64,000 bases of DNA, from assembly GCA_028829895.1 (NCBI GenBank), contig CM054182.1, positions 88,619,546 to 88,683,545 of the forward strand, given 5' to 3'. The stretch comes from Sinotaia quadrata. Taxonomy: Eukaryota > Mollusca > Gastropoda > Architaenioglossa > Viviparidae. Positions 1-12,965 of this stretch are shown here, in pieces. The notes beneath the pieces are model-generated. The model did not search any database and had not been told where the DNA came from. It saw only the letters and a list, made by a program, of their open reading frames with translations. Both the position numbers and the translations under genes were made by a program. How positions within the stretch are numbered: the first letter of the stretch is position 1; each line of letters starts with the position of its first letter.

Positions 1-2271
1 AATCGCTTGTCCTTTTTGATTCCACGCTTTAGCAAAGTTGGACTTCCACCAAGGAACAGCTAGCAGTTGAAATCTGAGTTATGAGGTAAAACTCAGGACC
101 AGCACTAGGTTGTTTTCTGATAGGTCTGGTCATAGTAATGGATGGATGTTCTAATTTTACCCATGTAAGTCAGGCGCGATGCGGTGTGGCGTCTCACGCG
201 GCCCACCCATTCACATGTTTTTATCAATGGCATAGAGGTCAGTTCACAACTTAGCGCTATGTCATTCGATGAAAAACAAGTGACCGTACATGGATAGTTA
301 GTATCCGATTTTTGATGTGACCTTCACCTCTGGTTAGCCTACTTTCTTTGAAGGAGTATACAAGGTATTTCGTCAGTCTCTAAGCTTAATCCCTAACGGA
401 TGTTTCTTAATGGTTGTGCAAGCCTGGGAAAACCCGTGTGTAAGAAGAAACAAGTTAAATATATGAAAAGGGTTATTAAAACTACATAATTTGTTTAATA
501 TATTATCACAGCAAGTCACGCACCCTTTGTATCATGTGCGAATGGCTACACTGTGGGAAACACGGATTAATACTTCTATTTCAGGGATAGAGATTGTTGT
601 AATGAAAAGAAAAAAAATATTAAGGTAAGGAAGAACTGGCAATTATTTTATCATACAATATTGAAAATATATTGACTCTATGGTACTGGGTTCAGTGAAA
701 TACGGTAGATGCACGTTTAGTTTGATTGTATGCTATGAACATGAGCCCCTATTTATTATCCTTGACATAGGCATGATTAGCAAGAACAATAACTCCTCAC
801 ATCATACTGTTTTAGGAAAAAAGGAATGCATTGCCAGCAGTACACACAAACACACACACACACACACACAAGGAAATAAACCTGAGTCTTCCTGCACAAT
901 TTAGTTGGAATATGAATTCAGTTGCATTTATATTTTTTTTCTTTTAGTAAAGAAAATATTTCCAGTTTGGGCATACAGGTGGGATCGATGGGATAAAATG
1001 CCCACTCAACCGTCACTTTCGAGCAACTAACTAAGATTCATATTGTTTTGATAAATGGATAATTTCCTGTCCACGTATGGGCTTGCTGGGCATGTGTGCT
1101 CTATGGACATAATATCACTTAGGCCGCGTTCTGCCAGGTACTCCGAGCACTGAAGTCAAGATGTCACTCGGAGGGTGGCGTGTTTGCTGAAGAGGTCGGC
1201 CGCCATATTTCACACAGACTTCGTACCGCTTTACGTCAACTTCGTTCCAGGACCCAGGTAAATTATGAAGGACACACGACGTGCCCTCTATTACTAGGAG
1301 CGGTCTTGTGTTTATTAAGCTCTGCACAGCTGACCCACAACTACGGGCAGAGTTGAGTGGTTTTGGAGTTTAATGTTTTGTTTGGTATTGTGCGTTTAAA
1401 TTTAGTTGTTCTTGCTAGTGGCATGTTCGCGCGATGACGTTAATTGTTTTGTTTTCACGCTACTGGGCTGTTTGTACGTGCGTCAGTCCCAACGAACACC
1501 ATCAATCTCCCACGTGTACGGATGCTTGCGGCACTGAGTCCAATAAGAAGTGAATCTTACAATTTTATAGGAAAACAGAAATAACCGTGCCGTTGGTTGT
1601 TAAATGTATCTAGACTCTAGAGTAAGCGGCAGCACGAAATGTCAAATTATTGATGGCACCCTCAAACGTACGCTGACTAACACGTGTACGCAGGATAGTC
1701 ATAGGGATCTCCAAGGGGGAGTCACTCAAATAATGATAAATAATGTGAGTGAAAAACAAAACAAAACGTAGGATCGCAGACGTGTTGTGCAGGTATCTTA
1801 ATCACAATTTACCAAACAGACGCTATATTCCATCGTTGTTGCTACATATAATTTCCACTGTGACATGGTTTAGTGGCGACACTAACTTTTAGAATTCGGA
1901 AATTCTAACGACGCCCAAGTTTAGCCCCACCCACGTCTAATATGACAGCTTGTCAATCACCACGCACTGGTGTATATTTCAGTGCATCCTAGATTTACCA
2001 ACACCAAGAACTGGCGCATATCTTCACACCGATGGAATCACCAGTGTAAAATTGTGAATTTTTAGTTTGTCTAATAATTTTAATTGTTAAGCCATGTGTG
2101 TAAGCAAATTATGATTTAAAACACCTTAAATATCACAACATGGGATAATAGTAAGGTCAAAAGGTCAAAGTCATTCGATATACTGCCAAGTTATAAATTC
2201 TGTTAATTAAACTTTCAAGCGTTCCCTGGTGAAGAGAACATCGGTGCTTTCCCTTAACTTTGTTAAGTACG
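1..2271. other. Unique AT-rich DNA, no gene recognised
   Basis: Apart from a CA tract, this is unique sequence. A minus-strand ATGGCGGCC context at 1206-1198 opens 16 codons with a weak donor at 1167; the YY1-like motif could mark a promoter, but nothing else supports it. Confidence 0.5.
842..871. repeat. CA microsatellite
   Basis: Imperfect then perfect CA dinucleotides. Confidence 0.95.
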
Positions 2272-2381
2272 CATGCGCACAAATGTGAAGCACCCATTAA
2301 CCGCACTATTGTGTTCGTTCTGCAAAACAGAGGACGCGCGCGCAGAAGAAACAATAAACTTTTCTTTTGACCCCCGTGCAG

Positions 2382-2479
2382 AGCTGGCTGGTCTCAAGCT
2401 AATCAAAACAAGCTGTTTGGAAGTGGGGGTGAGGGTGAAAACTATATGCTGGTGTTCGTTTGGTCGCTGTTGTTGTTAG
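2382..2479 (+). CDS. Candidate cysteine-rich terminal exon
   Basis: A strong acceptor (acttttcttttgacccccg-tgcag, ending at 2381) is followed in phase 1 by 31 open codons and a TAG at 2477-2479. The peptide carries six cysteines at residues 11, 22, 24, 29, 30 and 31, ending GRCCC-stop. Phase 1 entry and the Cys-rich short C-terminus resemble mature-peptide exons of secreted peptides. No signal-peptide exon was recognised upstream within the window and no close AATAAA follows (an ATTAAA lies near 2855). It could equally be a chance acceptor in front of a TGT-rich stretch. Confidence 0.22.
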
Positions 2480-3284
2480 GACGGGCATTTTGTGCGAGCT
2501 GGGAGTCGAAAGACTGATTCCTGTTGGTTAGCGAGTTTACAAGGCAATTTTTTTTTAAAACTGACGATGTTAAGCCTTTTTCAACAAGGATCTGTCCAGA
2601 AAAAGGCATCTGTCTTGTGTGAGATACACGTGTTTTTGAGAAATACTTTGGTCATTTGTTCTGTATGGATCCAGTGAATAATAGTAATAGAATGCACAGT
2701 GTTAGGTGTAAACTGGTTTTACATTACTTGTTCTAAATGTTATATTTCTAACTGTAAAATGAGTATATTGCTAGCTGTAAAGTGGCATATTGCTAGTTGT
2801 AACATGCTGCTAGCTGTTAAACGGTTTCCTTTAAATGCTATATTTATAAGGCAATTAAAATTTTGTAACTGTTCATAAAACCTCTGAAGGATTTACCTTA
2901 TTTTCTTTAATGAGTGCGGGTGACGGTGTGTGTTAAAAGAAGTGTTCATAACTAATTATGATTTTGTGTAATGAAATTTTGACTGAGTTTAATGAAATTA
3001 AAATGAAATGATATTAAACGATTTTTTTTTTATCCTAGAGAATAATGTACAGCAGGCCAAGGATGTTGTATTTATTATAATAAGCACCATGTTAACTGGA
3101 CTTTTAAAATTTCTCTTCCTATATGAGAACTGATTAATTATATGAGAAGGGTAAAATCGGAGCGGTTCGATTTGTTTGTGGTTGTCTTACGGCGCGATGT
3201 AATATATTCCACTTGGTTTTGTGACGCTTTATTGAATTCTCAGATGAGTGACATTAATGATATGTTTGTGTTGCTTCATTTTAA

Positions 3285-3620
3285 GTGTATATTATACATT
3301 GCACTGAAATACAGCGTGCATTTTTGTATGTATTATTATGAGATGTATATATACATTACACTAAATTATACTTGCTTGTGCATATATTATTATGAGATGT
3401 GGATATATATATTGCATTGAATTGTTCTGTTTGTGTATGTGTTTTTTATGAGATGGGATATATATGTTGCACTAAATTGTACTGTTTGTGTACATATTAT
3501 TATGTGATATGGATATATATTGCACTATATCGTGCATGCTCCGGTATATATTGCACAAACTATGTTGTGTTTGGGTATATATTTTGAAATGTAGGTATAC
3601 ATTGTACAACATTCTTCTGT
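3285..3620. repeat. Degenerate minisatellite, about 62-bp unit
   Basis: Imperfect units with the cores tattattatgagatg, ggatatatat and ttgcactaaattgta, about five copies. T-rich; the ORFs across it are low complexity. Confidence 0.7.
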
Positions 3621-5982
3621 GTTTGGTGTTGTGTTATATTAAGACATCTGTCAACGTATTGCATTGTGTAAGAGTTTTTATTCTAAGATGTAAGTTACTA
3701 CATTTCCCTGCAGTGTTTTTTTTTGTTTTTTTTTTTGTTTTGTTTTTTGTTAAGCTAGGTGACATAGTGTACTGTGGTGACGTAAACGTGTGTTGTGTGC
3801 TGCTGAAATATGTTTATTCTTGTATTGTGTTGTATTAAATAAGGGGGGTTACTCATGGTGCACCTAGTGGCAGATTATGATACCATGTGCAAAAGTGTGG
3901 TACAAAACAAAGCAGTCTTAAGATATTCACACTGTTCACGGAGAAGTAAACAATGTCGGTTTCTTATTGGCACCAAGCAGGGATGGGTCAAAAAAGGCAA
4001 GCCTAATGATAGGTGTGGTTGCCACAAATGCCACCTGCAAGCTGCAAACAGATACCGTCAGGGCCCTGAATATAGACGTCTGCATACCCAGGGATGAAAG
4101 TTGCAGACAGTCCAGTGACGACCTTGTTATCCAAATGCTATGCATCTAAACCATTCGCTCTAGCGATGGCGGCCATCCAGACTAATTTAAAAATAAACTA
4201 GACAAAATATTTGTCTCTGTTCCAGATCATGCACTGATGGATACACACATTCTGTCTTTATGACCTCACCTTTCTCTTCCATGTTTTGCATCGGAGATTA
4301 AAAAAAATACAAACAATACAGTAAACAAGGTGACGTGGTGAATGAAACTGTAAAGCCGAAAATGCAGATTAATACATTAACCTAATTTAAATATAAATTG
4401 TAAATATTTTGAATTTTGTTTCTCTAATTATGCCGTGTAAATCCTCATAAGCTGTTTTGGACAGCCGACTTTGGTCCTGTCTGGGGGATAAAAGAACAAA
4501 GAGCGTAAATTGAATAGCTGTGGTCTGCATAGCTAGAGTGTTAGATCGACGCTCACGATAAGAGCGCTCTGATGACGTAACCACTCACACATCACAGGAG
4601 AGACAGCGATACCTAACGCTCTCGCGGTCACATTCCTAAAAGACGAGACTATGCTAGGAATGCTGATCCTTAGAATACAGTCAGCCAACCATGACTATTC
4701 AACAAAAGACTGAGACGTGATAAGTTACACCCAAGGGTAAGAAGGTACTCGAACCCTGACGAAAAACCCAAACTGTTTAAATACTGCACGGAGCGAAAAA
4801 TAATTTCACTATGAAATTTTCAGTCCCAAACGACTTCCTGCAGAGAAAGAGGCAAACTAGGAATGTCTGAAATGGTAAAATTATTTTGTAAATAATGATT
4901 TGCAAAATCTACCTACTGCAAACTTTGAATTGTATTTTTCTTGAAAATGTTTGTATTTTTAAAAAGACTTGAAGCTTGTAATATTATTCTTGGTAGTAGA
5001 GAAAGAATTGAGTAAACGCAAAGAAATTCAAATGAGAACCAAGAATAAAATTACAGACTTAATGCTTAGTAAAACATGAGCTGATGTAGGCAAAAACTTG
5101 TATATTTCACAGCTTTGGAAGTCAAAGGTTCCACCAGTCACAGTTACATCATCAAATTTCATTGCCCGTTGTAAAGTCCATCTACACTGAGAGCCTCAGG
5201 TTTATCTTTGACTTAGAGACCTTGGTCCTGATTAACCTTAGTCTAAAGGCATTGTCACTTGAGTACTGCCAGGTTGCTGCGAGAAATCCCAGTTGGTCAA
5301 GTAGACAATGGAATGGAGAGGCAAGCAGTAAAATTTGAACGAGCCAGAACTACTTGGAAAGGAAAGAAAGATACAGAAACGCCACATTGCTGTTACGTGT
5401 GACGCAGACTGAAGGTTTGCGACAGGAGGGTATTTCCAGACTTGAGGATGCTAACGAGGAGATGGGTATTGGTGATTCCTGTTTCTAGCAGTCGGTTTTA
5501 CGTTCGGTTTGCTGGAGTTCCACAACGGAGTCAATTTCAAACAGCCCACTTCAACTAAAGTGTCATGCAGAGACGTGTGGAGTGCTGGTAGTGAGACAAC
5601 GAGCATAAGGGAACAATAAATGATGACATGTGACACTGATGACAGTTATTTTATTTTGTATAGAGATTAATGACCCGTGACGTCACATTCTAGTTTTGCG
5701 TACTGTGCTCAAATATGAGAATAATTAGGGAACAGAATGTTGAGGAAGAAATCGTAATACCGATCTGTGACGAGTCACCTTTGTAACAGTTTAAAGCACT
5801 ATTTCCTTCTTCTTTTCATACTAAATTTTAAATGTTAATTAATAACTAGCATCTTTTCCTGCATTACGCTTAGTGTGTTGTTAAAATGTAACATCATATT
5901 GTAACGTTTAATGTTGTAACTTAATTATCAGTATTGGTTACTTAAGTCGCAGTGCTTCTTGCATGAGAATGCAACTCGTCAA
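3621..5982. other. Unique DNA with a tRNA-like fragment
   Basis: Includes T-runs near 3720 and a slightly more GC-rich patch at 3960-4150, with short overlapping ORFs on both strands that match nothing I know. Otherwise featureless. Confidence 0.5.
4530..4600 (-). repeat. tRNA-like (SINE-type) fragment
   Basis: On the minus strand a Ser/Leu-tRNA-like D-loop stretch (gagtggttacg) is followed by a perfect 5-bp stem CGCTC/GAGCG with a 7-nt loop (ttatcgt), as in an anticodon arm. The T-arm is not recognisable, so it is not a functional tRNA. A tRNA-derived SINE remnant is the best reading, and it is tentative. Confidence 0.3.
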
Positions 5983-6090
5983 ATAATAATGAAAACAAAT
6001 ACTACACCGTCACTATAATAATGAAAACAAATACTACACCATCATTATAATAATGGAAACAAATATCATACCGTCGTTATAATAATCACC
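5983..6090. repeat. Minisatellite, about 33-bp unit, 3 copies
   Basis: Core ataatgaaaacaaatactac repeated three times with a few changes. Confidence 0.85.
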
Positions 6091-6426
6091 AGAATTAATT
6101 AATTGTATTTACATCTTTAGGTGGATTACTGTGACAAGTCTGGTCTATCTGAGATAATACATAAGTATAGACCTCCCCGTGTATCACACCACAAAAGGAC
6201 ATAAATGCAGATGTATCTGGAAGATATTAATTGAGAAATGTGTTCACATCACATAAAATATGTTGATAAAAGTAAACAATATTCATTCGATTAACTTAAC
6301 TAATTGACACTTCAAGAAAAGCAAGTACATTCCCGACAGACATTACAGATGCATGGAAAATAAAAATAGACGATGTGCTTTAGGAAAGATTATATTTAAA
6401 ATACATTGGCTTTATGTCTCATACAT

Positions 6427-6432
6427 GATGTG

Positions 6433-6477
<45 letters not shown>

Positions 6478-6486
6478 GAGTGTGTA
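6427..6486. repeat. TG then TGCG microsatellite
   Basis: (TG)n followed by about seven GTGC tetranucleotides. Confidence 0.95.
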
Positions 6487-6808
6487 TGTATACTTTCAGG
6501 AAAGAATTTGCACAATTATTTCGTATTAGAAATCTGTGATGCACATTATTATTCTTAAATGCATTATTATAATGTATTATTAATTCATATAGTGTCTGTA
6601 TCACAAAATACGAATTATTAAACTGAAATGGCCTCTGCATTTAAAATATGAAATTAATAGTCCCTTATGAAATTGATGTATATATTCTAAATGTACATAA
6701 TGGTATAGAAAAGTCTCATGCATTGGAATGAACAGTACATAAATAATTTGGTTTGTTAATTTTAATAGTATCTCTCAATAAAAGTGTATGCTTTGAAAAA
6801 TGTTGGTT

Positions 6809-6812
<4 letters not shown>

Positions 6813-6878
<66 letters not shown>

Positions 6879-6892
6879 AGAGAGAGAGAGAA
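6813..6892. repeat. GA microsatellite
   Basis: About 38 GA dinucleotides with one GGG interruption. Gives a spurious Arg-Glu ORF. Confidence 0.97.
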
Positions 6893-8030
6893 TATCAGCT
6901 CATGTTATCAAGGACTGCAGTTGTATTATTCCATATATGTTTGTCAACACCCTTTATAGATAGGATAATACAGACACAAATTAAATGTACATTTAACATT
7001 CAAACTTATCATAATGAAACTGACACACACTGATAAATTTTTTTTTAAATCGTTGTAGAAAATTAATAATCAGATTGTATTTTTGTGTGTATTGAATCAA
7101 TAGGGAGGATCTTTAATATTGATTTCGCCATTAAAATAATAGCTTTAATTCACCTTGAAAAATTCCTTCGGTAAGTCAAATTAGAAGCAGTTAAAAGTGT
7201 ATTTCGCGATAGCTGTCTACTTGGATATCGCCAAGGAAAATTCCACTTGTAATGGATTGTTTCTGGCAGCGGAATGGAATTAGGGTCGGCAGTAGGGGTG
7301 GGTGGGGGTTAATATCTACCATCTTGGACGTGCTACCGCATCGACTGATGCCTGTCGAGTGAGAGGATTATTTTCACGGTGTCTGGTAATTTAAACGCCC
7401 ATATCTTCTTAGGACTTAGGGCGCTTCAGGACGAAATCTTTCTTTTGAAGAGTGAAGAGCGACCGCCAGCCCAGTGTTCTCCGTGCACTAGCGATCAGCT
7501 GTCCGTCCTGTCATGTCATGTCACTGATTAGACATGCGCACCAAAAGAATTCCGTGCCATGTTTGAAATGCGTCGTCAGTAACAGCATCGCCAGATCCAA
7601 TCTCCCTCCGGCGACAGTGACCGAATATCAGCGCCATATCCGATCCACCTCCAAGGTCATGATGTTGTCATCATCAATGAGTTTTGAGGAGATACTAAAA
7701 GGATGACATCACGCCTCAGGTTAAGCTAGCTTTTGTATTTCAGGCGATTTCTTTATATTTTACTGAGACATTTTACTCGGACACGCCTCTGAGATCTGCG
7801 AGAAGTGTCAGCACTTAAAGCGCGTTGATTTGAGTAGCGCATAGCAAGATGTGACGTTTGTTAACACTAAACAGGAAAGCTCTTAACATAATATGGTTTG
7901 TGCTGTTATTCCTTTCAAATAGTGTATTTCTCTGTCCATTTACCTACACATGCACGACCAGTGTCATTTAATTTCGATAGTACTACGGGCAATACCCACT
8001 GATCCGTTTTAGAAGGATTCTGTTGTTTTT
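6893..8030. other. Unique DNA with a CpG-rich patch
   Basis: 7330-7710 is richer in CpG than its surroundings. An open plus-strand segment there holds two CxxC pairs about 24 residues apart, but lacks an ATG start and any recognised family. Confidence 0.4.
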
Positions 8031-8300
8031 CTACATAGTGCATGTGTACTTAACGTGCAGTGCGCGATATCTACTTCAAACACTACATAGTGCACGTGTA
8101 CTTAACGTGCAGTGCGCGATATCTACTTCAAACACTACATAGTGCACGTGTACTTAACGTGCAGTGCGCGATGTATACTTCAAACACTACATAGTGCATG
8201 TGTACTTAACGTGCAATGCGTGATGTCTACATCAAACACTACATAGTTCATGTGTACTTAAAGTGCAGTGCGCGATGTCTACATCAAACACTACATATAA
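8031..8300. repeat. Minisatellite, 52-bp unit, 5 copies plus partial
   Basis: Units start at 8031, 8083, 8135, 8187 and 8239 (ctacatagtgcacgtgtact). Exact 52-bp spacing. Each contains an E-box-like CACGTG or CATGTG and a gtgcgcgat core. Confidence 0.95.
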
Positions 8301-8314
8301 ATGTCGCAAATACG

Positions 8315-8390
8315 AGCAAGTGCTCAACGCGCGAAAGCAGCGGAAGCCGAAAGCGCCCCCTACATTAGCAAGTGCTTAACAATTATCTCA
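8315..8390 (+). repeat. Dispersed repeat family 3, copy 1
   Basis: The stretch gcgaaagcagcggaagccga and the following gcgccccctacattagcaa recur with few changes at 44.86 kb. It lies directly after the 52-bp minisatellite at 8.0-8.3 kb. Confidence 0.55.
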
Positions 8391-8766
8391 TGAAAAATAT
8401 TTCTTAAAGAAAATACAAATAAGAGAAGAAAATATGAAAAACAAAAGTAAGAAATAAAAGTTCGGGGTGGAAATATTTGTCACAATTATATATTGCACTT
8501 TTAACAGTATCATATCAAACCTTACCAATTTACCATTATGATAACATTATACACTATTGTGTTGTAATACCAAATATTGTGTTTACACCATAATCACTAT
8601 CGCACTATAAACATTATTATACCGTGCAATGCCAATATACAATCATCTATTTTATTTCGGGTTATGATAACGGCTAGTATTGAACTTTTACCATTATACA
8701 AATATGATGCATTGCATTTTGTAAGATGTTAATTCACAGTACTCATGATCATGACATAATTTTTTT

Positions 8767-8905
8767 CAGACATTGATAGCCAGTCATGACTATGACGTAT
8801 TTATTCAGACAGTGATAGCCAGTCATGACTATGACGTATTTATTCAGACGGTGCTGGCCAGTCATGACCGTGACGTATTTATTCACACGGTGATGGCCAG
8901 TACGC
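8767..8905. repeat. Minisatellite, 39-bp unit, 3-4 copies
   Basis: Units start at 8767, 8806, 8845 and 8884; core agccagtcatgactatgacg. Confidence 0.9.
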
Positions 8906-9394
8906 TACTGCCAATGTACAAACTTTGGAAGACATTAGAATATCAAGTCTAACTTTTCTGTGCTAGCACAACGTAATAACTGAAGGTAGCATAAACATAT
9001 TTAGTCTTGTTCCAAGACATAATGTACATTCAGTACATGGAATATTCAATTGCCTATCCAGAAATACTTGCACACTCTCTGACACACACATACAAATACA
9101 CAAATAGGATATCAAGCAAATAACTGTGTGGTCAGATACTATGACAAATCGCTATTTGTTAAGTTTACGTGATCAGTTGTTGAGAAATTATTGTAGCACA
9201 GAAACTAAAGTGGCTCACGGTTACAATGACCCAACCAGTAAGTAGATCCATATATGTGAATGGAGATTTTAAACTTACAAACAACTCTTAAAAATATCTT
9301 CCCTTTAGGAATACCACGATGAAACTGAATGGAAATAAAATAAACATTTTAAAACACCCTATAATAGATTACTGAAGAATAGAGAAAAACACTT

Positions 9395-9395
<1 letters not shown>

Positions 9396-9426
<31 letters not shown>
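9396..9426. repeat. CA microsatellite
   Basis: About 15 CA dinucleotides. Confidence 0.95.
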
Positions 9427-9429
<3 letters not shown>

Positions 9430-10597
9430 CACTAAAAAAAAAAAAGGAGTGAGGAAGGAGTTAAAGGAATGTGAACTGGTAAGAAATTTCCCTTAGTCTT
9501 TAAACAATGAATTCGATTGACATGCCAGCTCACCTACGAGTGCCCACTCTAGAGGCCAGATCTGCACATTTGGAGTGCTCCTTCGTGGGGATCACTCGTC
9601 TTTATGGGCAAAGCGGTCGTATAATCTGAACATATCCCCTCGTCTAATCAGTCCAGACTCCCAAGCCACAAGGCCAGCTAAAACATGAAACGCCGATTCC
9701 ACTATCGCATTAACTCAGGTAACTTAATCAACCCAGCCCCTGGAATGACTACTGCTGCTGGGCTCCTCGAGGTGGTAAACCTGTGCTAGTCCCATTCTGA
9801 TCATTGGAGATTGGATTTCTAGCAATGTAATGCCAGCTATGCTGGAAGGGTGGAGGTGGAAGAGAGAAAGACATATTAATAGATTACATAACCAAGCTTT
9901 GCAATAAACTGTGATGCATACAAAATTAAATACTGAAGAAAGGAGAGGGGTGGGGGAGAGAGAGAAAACGCACAACAGAGGAAATATAAGCTATGGTTGT
10001 AGAAAGTCAAATTATACTTTTATTATAAATAGCAAACAAACAGAATATAATGCCTTCGGAGCAGCAGCAAAGAATGTTTCCCATGGCAAATTATATATAA
10101 GTAATTTTTAAAATAATGTATATCTTTAAAACATTTATTTTCTGTAAATTTCCAACTGATGCAAAGATATATTGACCCGAGAAGGACGAAAGTAAAGGAT
10201 TAATTACACTAACTGTAGAATATTCTGATTCACTTGTTTTTACATGTAAAATACCAGTCCATAAGTGAACTAACACTTGACAAGATTTAAATATTATTAA
10301 AGGCAGCCTTTCGACTCATTATTATTTATTGACCTTCAAACAATTAATTTTATGCTTGCGAGTGTATACGTGTGTCTTGTGCTTTCGTGTTTACGTCATC
10401 AGATAGCAGAACACGTATGTAATATTTTTACTCGATGTATTCTTGCATGTGTGTTTATTTGTGTTCATTTCTTTGCATAAATGCAACACTCATTTCAGAC
10501 ACCAAACAACTACAAATATCGCACTCCTGTTTGGAGTCCTTGGCAACGGTAAATGACTTATGCATGAAGTTTTTGACAGTGAATGAACTCGTGGACG
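9427..10597. other. Unique AT-rich DNA
   Basis: No repeat family, splice-bounded ORF or RNA gene seen. Confidence 0.5.
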
Positions 10598-11246
10598 AAA
10601 TTGCACACTGTACCCCAACATCTTTCACCATGACGGAAAAAATACGTGGACGAAATTCCACACTGTACCCCAAAATCTTTCACCATGACGGAAAAAATAC
10701 GTGGACGAAATTGCACACTGTACCCCACCATCTTTCACTGTGACGGAAAAAATACGTGGACGAAATTGCACACTGTACCCCACCATCTTTCACTATGACG
10801 GAAAAAAAACGTGGACGAAATTCCACACTGTACCCCACCATCTTTCACTATGACAGAAAAAAAACGTGGACGAAATTCCACACTGTACCCCACCATCTTT
10901 CACTATGACGGGAAAAAAACGTGGACGAAATTCCACACTGTACCCCACCATCTTTCACTATGACGGAAAAAATACGTGGACGAAATTGCACACTGTACCC
11001 CAACATCTTTCACTATGACGGAAAAATACGTGGACGAAATTGCACACTGTACCCCAACATCTTTCACCATGACGGAAAAATACGTGGACGAAATTGCACA
11101 CTGTACCCCACCATCTTTCACTATGACGGGAAAATACGTGGACGAAATTGCACACTGTACCCCACCATTTTCACTATGACGGAAAAATACGTGGACGAAA
11201 TTGCACACTGTACCCCACCATTTTCACTATGACGGAAAAATACGTG
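10598..11246. repeat. Minisatellite, about 55-bp unit, about 12 copies
   Basis: Core cgtggacgaaattgcacact followed by gtaccccaccatctttcac. Units vary by 1-3 bp in the A-run, so frames drift and open reading frames of about 100 codons arise on both strands. These are not treated as genes. Confidence 0.95.
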
Positions 11247-12549
11247 CGACCACGACCCACTCTACATTACAATTCCCACCAACACCAGTCAGGCACAACC
11301 AGCCAGAACTGTCTCCCGGAAGAAACAAAAGCAATCTGCTCTCACGGATTCATGTGGGGGATTTTTTGTACTAATTATGCATACAAAAACATTTGCTGGA
11401 ATTGTAAGCGGAGAAACATTCGCAAGAAATGAAACGAAGTCCGTGCAACACGCAAAGATACGGACGGTAAATGCTTAGGGAAAATAAAAACAAACCCCGA
11501 TTTTTATACAGAAGAAATTAAAATGTCCGCAAAAGAAAAACCAGTGCCGAAGCTTGCACGTTTTGAAACAAACCACCAAGAGAACAAAAGGGAGAAAAAC
11601 AAAAATAAAAGAAAGAACACTACAAGAACAAGAAACGCAAAGCAAAATCGAGTTGGCTGTTCAGAACATTTTAATATTCATATCAGACTAAGGATCCTAC
11701 AGTAAAGAAAAAAGAAATAGTTGCTGACCTTAGTGACCTTGCATAGGTCACGATGTGCACCAGAGAGTGGCGCTAAGCCTGACGTTGGGAAAAACCATTA
11801 TAGAAAGCTTCTGCCAAGGGGAGTTAATCTGCGCGGAAGACGAAATAATTCTCTTGTAGGTGTGCGGCAACGGCCAATCCATGGTCAGCTTTTAGGATAG
11901 AATCCCGCCGTCTAATATGTTAAGACCCACCCAACCCTTTTCGCCTGCCTCCTACACAAGAAGCCCTGAACTCTGAGCTAGTCCAAGACCGCCATTCAAG
12001 AACGTGAAAAGAATACTCACGCATTGTTAACAAAAGTCTTATTACACCTAAATAAAACTAATCAGTGTCGTAAGTTATCTCCAATTTTGTTTGTATCAGG
12101 TGAGGAGAGCGTCCACAAATTAGAAAGACGGGGAAAGATCTGACTGTGGAATCCAAGAAGTGAATTCGCCCCACTCTTGACCCAAAGAATCCCTTCTTCC
12201 ATGGGTCATAAACTCGAGTTTTCTTGTTTTTCAGCAGGCACGATAAATGCAACTACCAGCCAGACATCAACAATCGTGTCAAGAAAAATTTTATACGAAC
12301 CAACGACTGCTCTATCAATAACAGGTGAACCCATTCAGTATGTGTTGTGAGTAAACTGGTCGTGGAATCTGTTTGTATCCATCCAAGGAAGTTGTTGAAG
12401 GCGCTACGAGAAGCAAGGTACCACACCACACCACACCACCCGACACACTTAATACTTCAGACAGCGCCACCTAGAATGTGGGAATTGGTATCCTCTTACC
12501 ATCAATTCGTCACAACACATGGCTTATATGTATGCTCTTATGTTAATCA
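11247..12549. other. Unique DNA
   Basis: Nothing beyond short ORFs without supporting signals. Confidence 0.5.
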
Positions 12550-12965
12550 ATATGGTGCTCCGCTGCTCCATTATGGTGCTGTGATGATAGTAATTATGAT
12601 GTTAGGCTGAGCTCCATTATGGTGCTACGATGAGCGCTATTATGGTGTTACGCTGAGTGCAATTGTGGTGTTACGATGAGCGCTATTATGGTGTTAAGCT
12701 GAGCGCAATTGTGGTGTTACGCTGAGTGCTATTATGGTGTTACGCTGAGCGTAAATGTGGTGTTACGCTGAGCGCTATTATGGTGTTACGCTGAGTGCAA
12801 TTGTGGTGTTACGCTGAGCGCTATTATGGTGTTACGCTGAGCGCAATTGTGGTGTTACGCTGAGCGCAATTATTGTGTTACACTGAACGCTATTATGGTG
12901 TTCCGCTGAGTGCCATTATGGTGTTTCCCTGAATGCCATTATAGCTTGCGCTGAGCGCCATTTTC
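12550..12965. repeat. Minisatellite, about 24-bp unit, about 16 copies
   Basis: Core gagcgctattatggtgttac, with alternating caattgtgg and ctattatgg variants suggesting a dimeric higher-order unit. Confidence 0.93.

Noticed and set aside
1160..1206. Minus-strand first exon with YY1-like ATGGCGGCC
   Set aside because: Only 13-16 codons and a weak donor (GTGACA); no further exon can be seen because it would lie outside the window.
7452..7706. Possible zinc-ribbon ORF with two CxxC pairs
   Set aside because: Begins with GTG rather than ATG, lacks clear splice sites, and the remaining residues match no zinc-ribbon family I can name.
8031..8300. CRISPR-like regular repeats
   Set aside because: Units are contiguous with no unique spacers, and the window is eukaryotic; this holds for all arrays here.
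10903..11232. ORFs of about 100 codons on both strands
   Set aside because: Generated by the 55-bp minisatellite; frames drift between units.
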